Assembly (NCBI GenBank): GCA_964550655.1
Contig: CAZKAQ010000165.1
Location: 1 to 7,227, forward strand
Direction of reading: 5' to 3'
DNA from: GCA-1730015 sp964550655
Lineage (GTDB): Bacteria; Pseudomonadota; Gammaproteobacteria; Granulosicoccales; Granulosicoccaceae
Length of the DNA stretch: 7,227 bases
Position numbers and translations under genes: made by a program. Below, in pieces: positions 5,766 to 7,227 of the stretch. Under the pieces are notes generated by a model. That model did no database searches. It was not told where the DNA came from and worked only from the letters and a program-made list of their open reading frames with translations. Every line of letters begins with the position of its first letter. Within the stretch, counting starts at the first letter, position 1.

Positions 5766-5790
5766 TGAAACGGGTTTTGGAGTCAAGCTA

Positions 5791-7092
5791 ATGACAATCC
5801 GCTCAAAACCGATTACGTTGGTTATAGCCGGCGCAGTACTCGGGTTTACATTGACCCTGGGACACAGCGTCGTCGGTGCGAGAGACACCTCTGGTGACGT
5901 CCTGCCACTCGATCAACTGCGTACTTTTTCTGACGTATTTGCGCGCATCAAGCGTAACTACGTTGAAGATGTGTCTGATGAAGTACTGCTGGAACACGCC
6001 ATTCGAGGCATGCTGAGCGGACTCGACCCCCACTCAAGCTATCTGAACACTGAACAATTCCAGGAACTGCGCATCGGTACCTCCGGTGAGTTCGGCGGAC
6101 TCGGTATTGAAGTGGGTCTGGAAGACGGCTTTGTCCGGGTGGTGTCACCGATCGATGACACACCTGCGGCACGAGCCGGCATGCAAAGCGGTGATCTGAT
6201 TATCCGTCTCGATGACAAACCGGTTAAAGGCCTGGAGTTAAATGAAGCCGTCAAGCTGATGCGCGGCAAACCGGGCAGCGACATCGAACTCACCGTTGTC
6301 AGAGAAGGTGAAGACCGACCTTTGAAGATTACACTCACGCGTGCGGTAATTCAGGTCACCAGTGTCAGAAACAGAATGCTGGAAGAAGGCTATGGCTATG
6401 TCCGGGTTTCGCACTTTCAAACAAAAACACCCTCTGACATGATCAAAGCCATTGAGACTATGCAGATTGAAGGTGATCTGAAAGGCCTTGTGCTCGATCT
6501 TCGCAACAATCCAGGCGGTGTACTTTCGGCGGCAGTCGGTATCTCTGACGCGTTTCTGAATGATGGCCTGATTGTCTACACCGATGGTCGGGAAGATGAT
6601 TCAAAACTGCGCTACACAGCATCACGAGGGGATATCCTCAGTGGTGCGCCGCTGGTCGTTCTGGTCAATGGTGGATCAGCATCTGCCTCTGAAATTGTTG
6701 CGGGAGCAATGCAGGATCACCGACGCGGTGTGGTAATGGGTTCAAAAACCTTTGGCAAAGGATCAGTACAAACCATACAAAACCTGCCTAATGGCGGTGC
6801 AGTAAAACTGACTACTGCGCGTTACTACACGCCGTCCGGCCGTTCAATACAGGCCCAAGGCATCGAACCGGACATCGTTACGGGTAACTTGCAGGTGGCC
6901 AAACGAGAAGAGTCAAATATCGAACCTATCACCGAATCAAGCTTGTCAGGCCACCTTAGTAACGGCAACGAAGCCGACGGTGCCACAGAAACAGATGACG
7001 ACACCACCTCCGTCAATCTGGCTGAAGATGACTATCAGCTCAATGAAGCGCTGAACTTACTCAAGGGTCTCACCATTCTCAGCAAGGGCTAG
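5791..7092 (+). CDS. ctpA: Carboxyl-terminal processing protease, S41 family (CtpA type)
   Basis: This 433-residue periplasmic serine protease degrades or trims selected envelope proteins. In Pseudomonas aeruginosa, CtpA works with the lipoprotein LbcA to remove peptidoglycan cross-link hydrolases (established for that organism, not shown here). Residues 1-30 are a signal peptide or anchor. An N-terminal helical segment follows, with the family motif GLDPHSSYL at 77-85. The PDZ domain spans about 100-185 and includes GEFGGLGIEV and the pattern PAARAGMQSGDLI. The protease core has DLRNNPGG at 236-243. The Ser-Lys dyad is S298 in GGSASASEI and K323 in TFGKGSVQ, with Q327 as the supporting residue. 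The 25-residue S-K spacing equals that of E. coli Prc. An acidic, probably disordered tail (about 370-415) precedes a short C-terminal helix. GGAG lies eight bases before the ATG. The 72-bp gap to envC suggests co-transcription. No key residue is missing. Confidence 0.96.
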   Translation: MTIRSKPITLVIAGAVLGFTLTLGHSVVGARDTSGDVLPLDQLRTFSDVFARIKRNYVEDVSDEVLLEHAIRGMLSGLDPHSSYLNTEQFQELRIGTSGEFGGLGIEVGLEDGFVRVVSPIDDTPAARAGMQSGDLIIRLDDKPVKGLELNEAVKLMRGKPGSDIELTVVREGEDRPLKITLTRAVIQVTSVRNRMLEEGYGYVRVSHFQTKTPSDMIKAIETMQIEGDLKGLVLDLRNNPGGVLSAAVGISDAFLNDGLIVYTDGREDDSKLRYTASRGDILSGAPLVVLVNGGSASASEIVAGAMQDHRRGVVMGSKTFGKGSVQTIQNLPNGGAVKLTTARYYTPSGRSIQAQGIEPDIVTGNLQVAKREESNIEPITESSLSGHLSNGNEADGATETDDDTTSVNLAEDDYQLNEALNLLKGLTILSKG

Positions 7093-7163
7093 CCTGCATT
7101 ATTCATGAGGCGACCTGCGAACTTGGCTTTTATGTCTTTAATTATAGTTTTTGTGGTGAATTT

Positions 7164-7227
7164 ATGTTCAATCCTAAAATGACAGACTGTCTATTCGACG
7201 CCAGAGCCAATAGCGCGTCACATCTCA
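7164..7227 (+). CDS. Possible start of a gene running off the right edge
   Basis: From ATG at 7164 the frame is open for 21 codons to the window edge, beginning MFNPKMTDCLFDARANSASH. A second ATG at 7179 would give MTDCLFDAR. Only a weak GGTG precedes the first ATG. The 70 bases before it are AT-rich and contain TATAGT (7143-7148) without a proper -35. In relatives a divergent polysaccharide deacetylase gene (yibQ) often follows ctpA, but this N-terminus does not let me confirm it. Confidence 0.25.
   Translation, partial: MFNPKMTDCLFDARANSASHL

Noticed and set aside
7120..7148. Promoter for the gene at the right edge
   Set aside because: TATAGT (7143-7148) has no -35 at proper spacing (TTGGCT is only 14 bp away), and the surrounding AT-richness makes a chance match likely.

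Overview
The window looks like chromosomal DNA from a free-living gammaproteobacterium, probably an aquatic or marine heterotroph. The evidence is an E. coli-type FadD, a CspA-family protein, and an envC-ctpA pair in the order usual for that class, with base composition close to balanced. The genus cannot be named from the sequence alone. No mobile element, CRISPR array, tRNA or rRNA was seen.

Layout. Bases 1-78 hold at most the last codons of a rightward gene cut by the window edge. An alpha/beta hydrolase (79-999, minus) and a long-chain acyl-CoA synthetase of the FadD type (1127-2815, plus) are divergent across a 127-bp promoter region. That region carries a perfect TATAAT, a small palindrome and an 8-bp inverted repeat around the -10. 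A leftward cold-shock-domain gene (2920-3129, minus) converges on fadD; its own promoter and a terminator overlapping its stop codon are visible. The gene-free stretch 3130-3523 contains the csp promoter and a perfect 9-bp-arm palindrome that resembles the operators of GacA-type (NarL/FixJ) response regulators. It also holds a six-codon mini-ORF with a good Shine-Dalgarno, ending just before the next gene.

The right half is envelope-related. A signal-anchored protein of unassigned family (3524-4303) has a complete metzincin-like zinc motif, HEILHTVGATD, and a candidate Met-turn. Next comes an EnvC-like murein hydrolase activator (4564-5718), whose LytM domain has lost every zinc ligand. A carboxyl-terminal processing protease of the CtpA/S41 family (5791-7092) follows 72 bp later, across a spacer with two small hairpins and a possible alternative pairing that would cover the ctpA ribosome binding site. 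The window ends in an AT-rich spacer and the possible start of another gene.

How the genes fit together. FadD activates fatty acids as acyl-CoA, and the divergent hydrolase may act on a related ester or acyl substrate (inference). EnvC and CtpA both act in the periplasm on peptidoglycan remodelling: EnvC by switching on amidases at the septum, CtpA by degrading selected envelope proteins. The metalloprotease-like gene sits where gpmI is often found in related genomes. Whether it belongs functionally with envC-ctpA is open. It is the least familiar item here and the best candidate for something undescribed.
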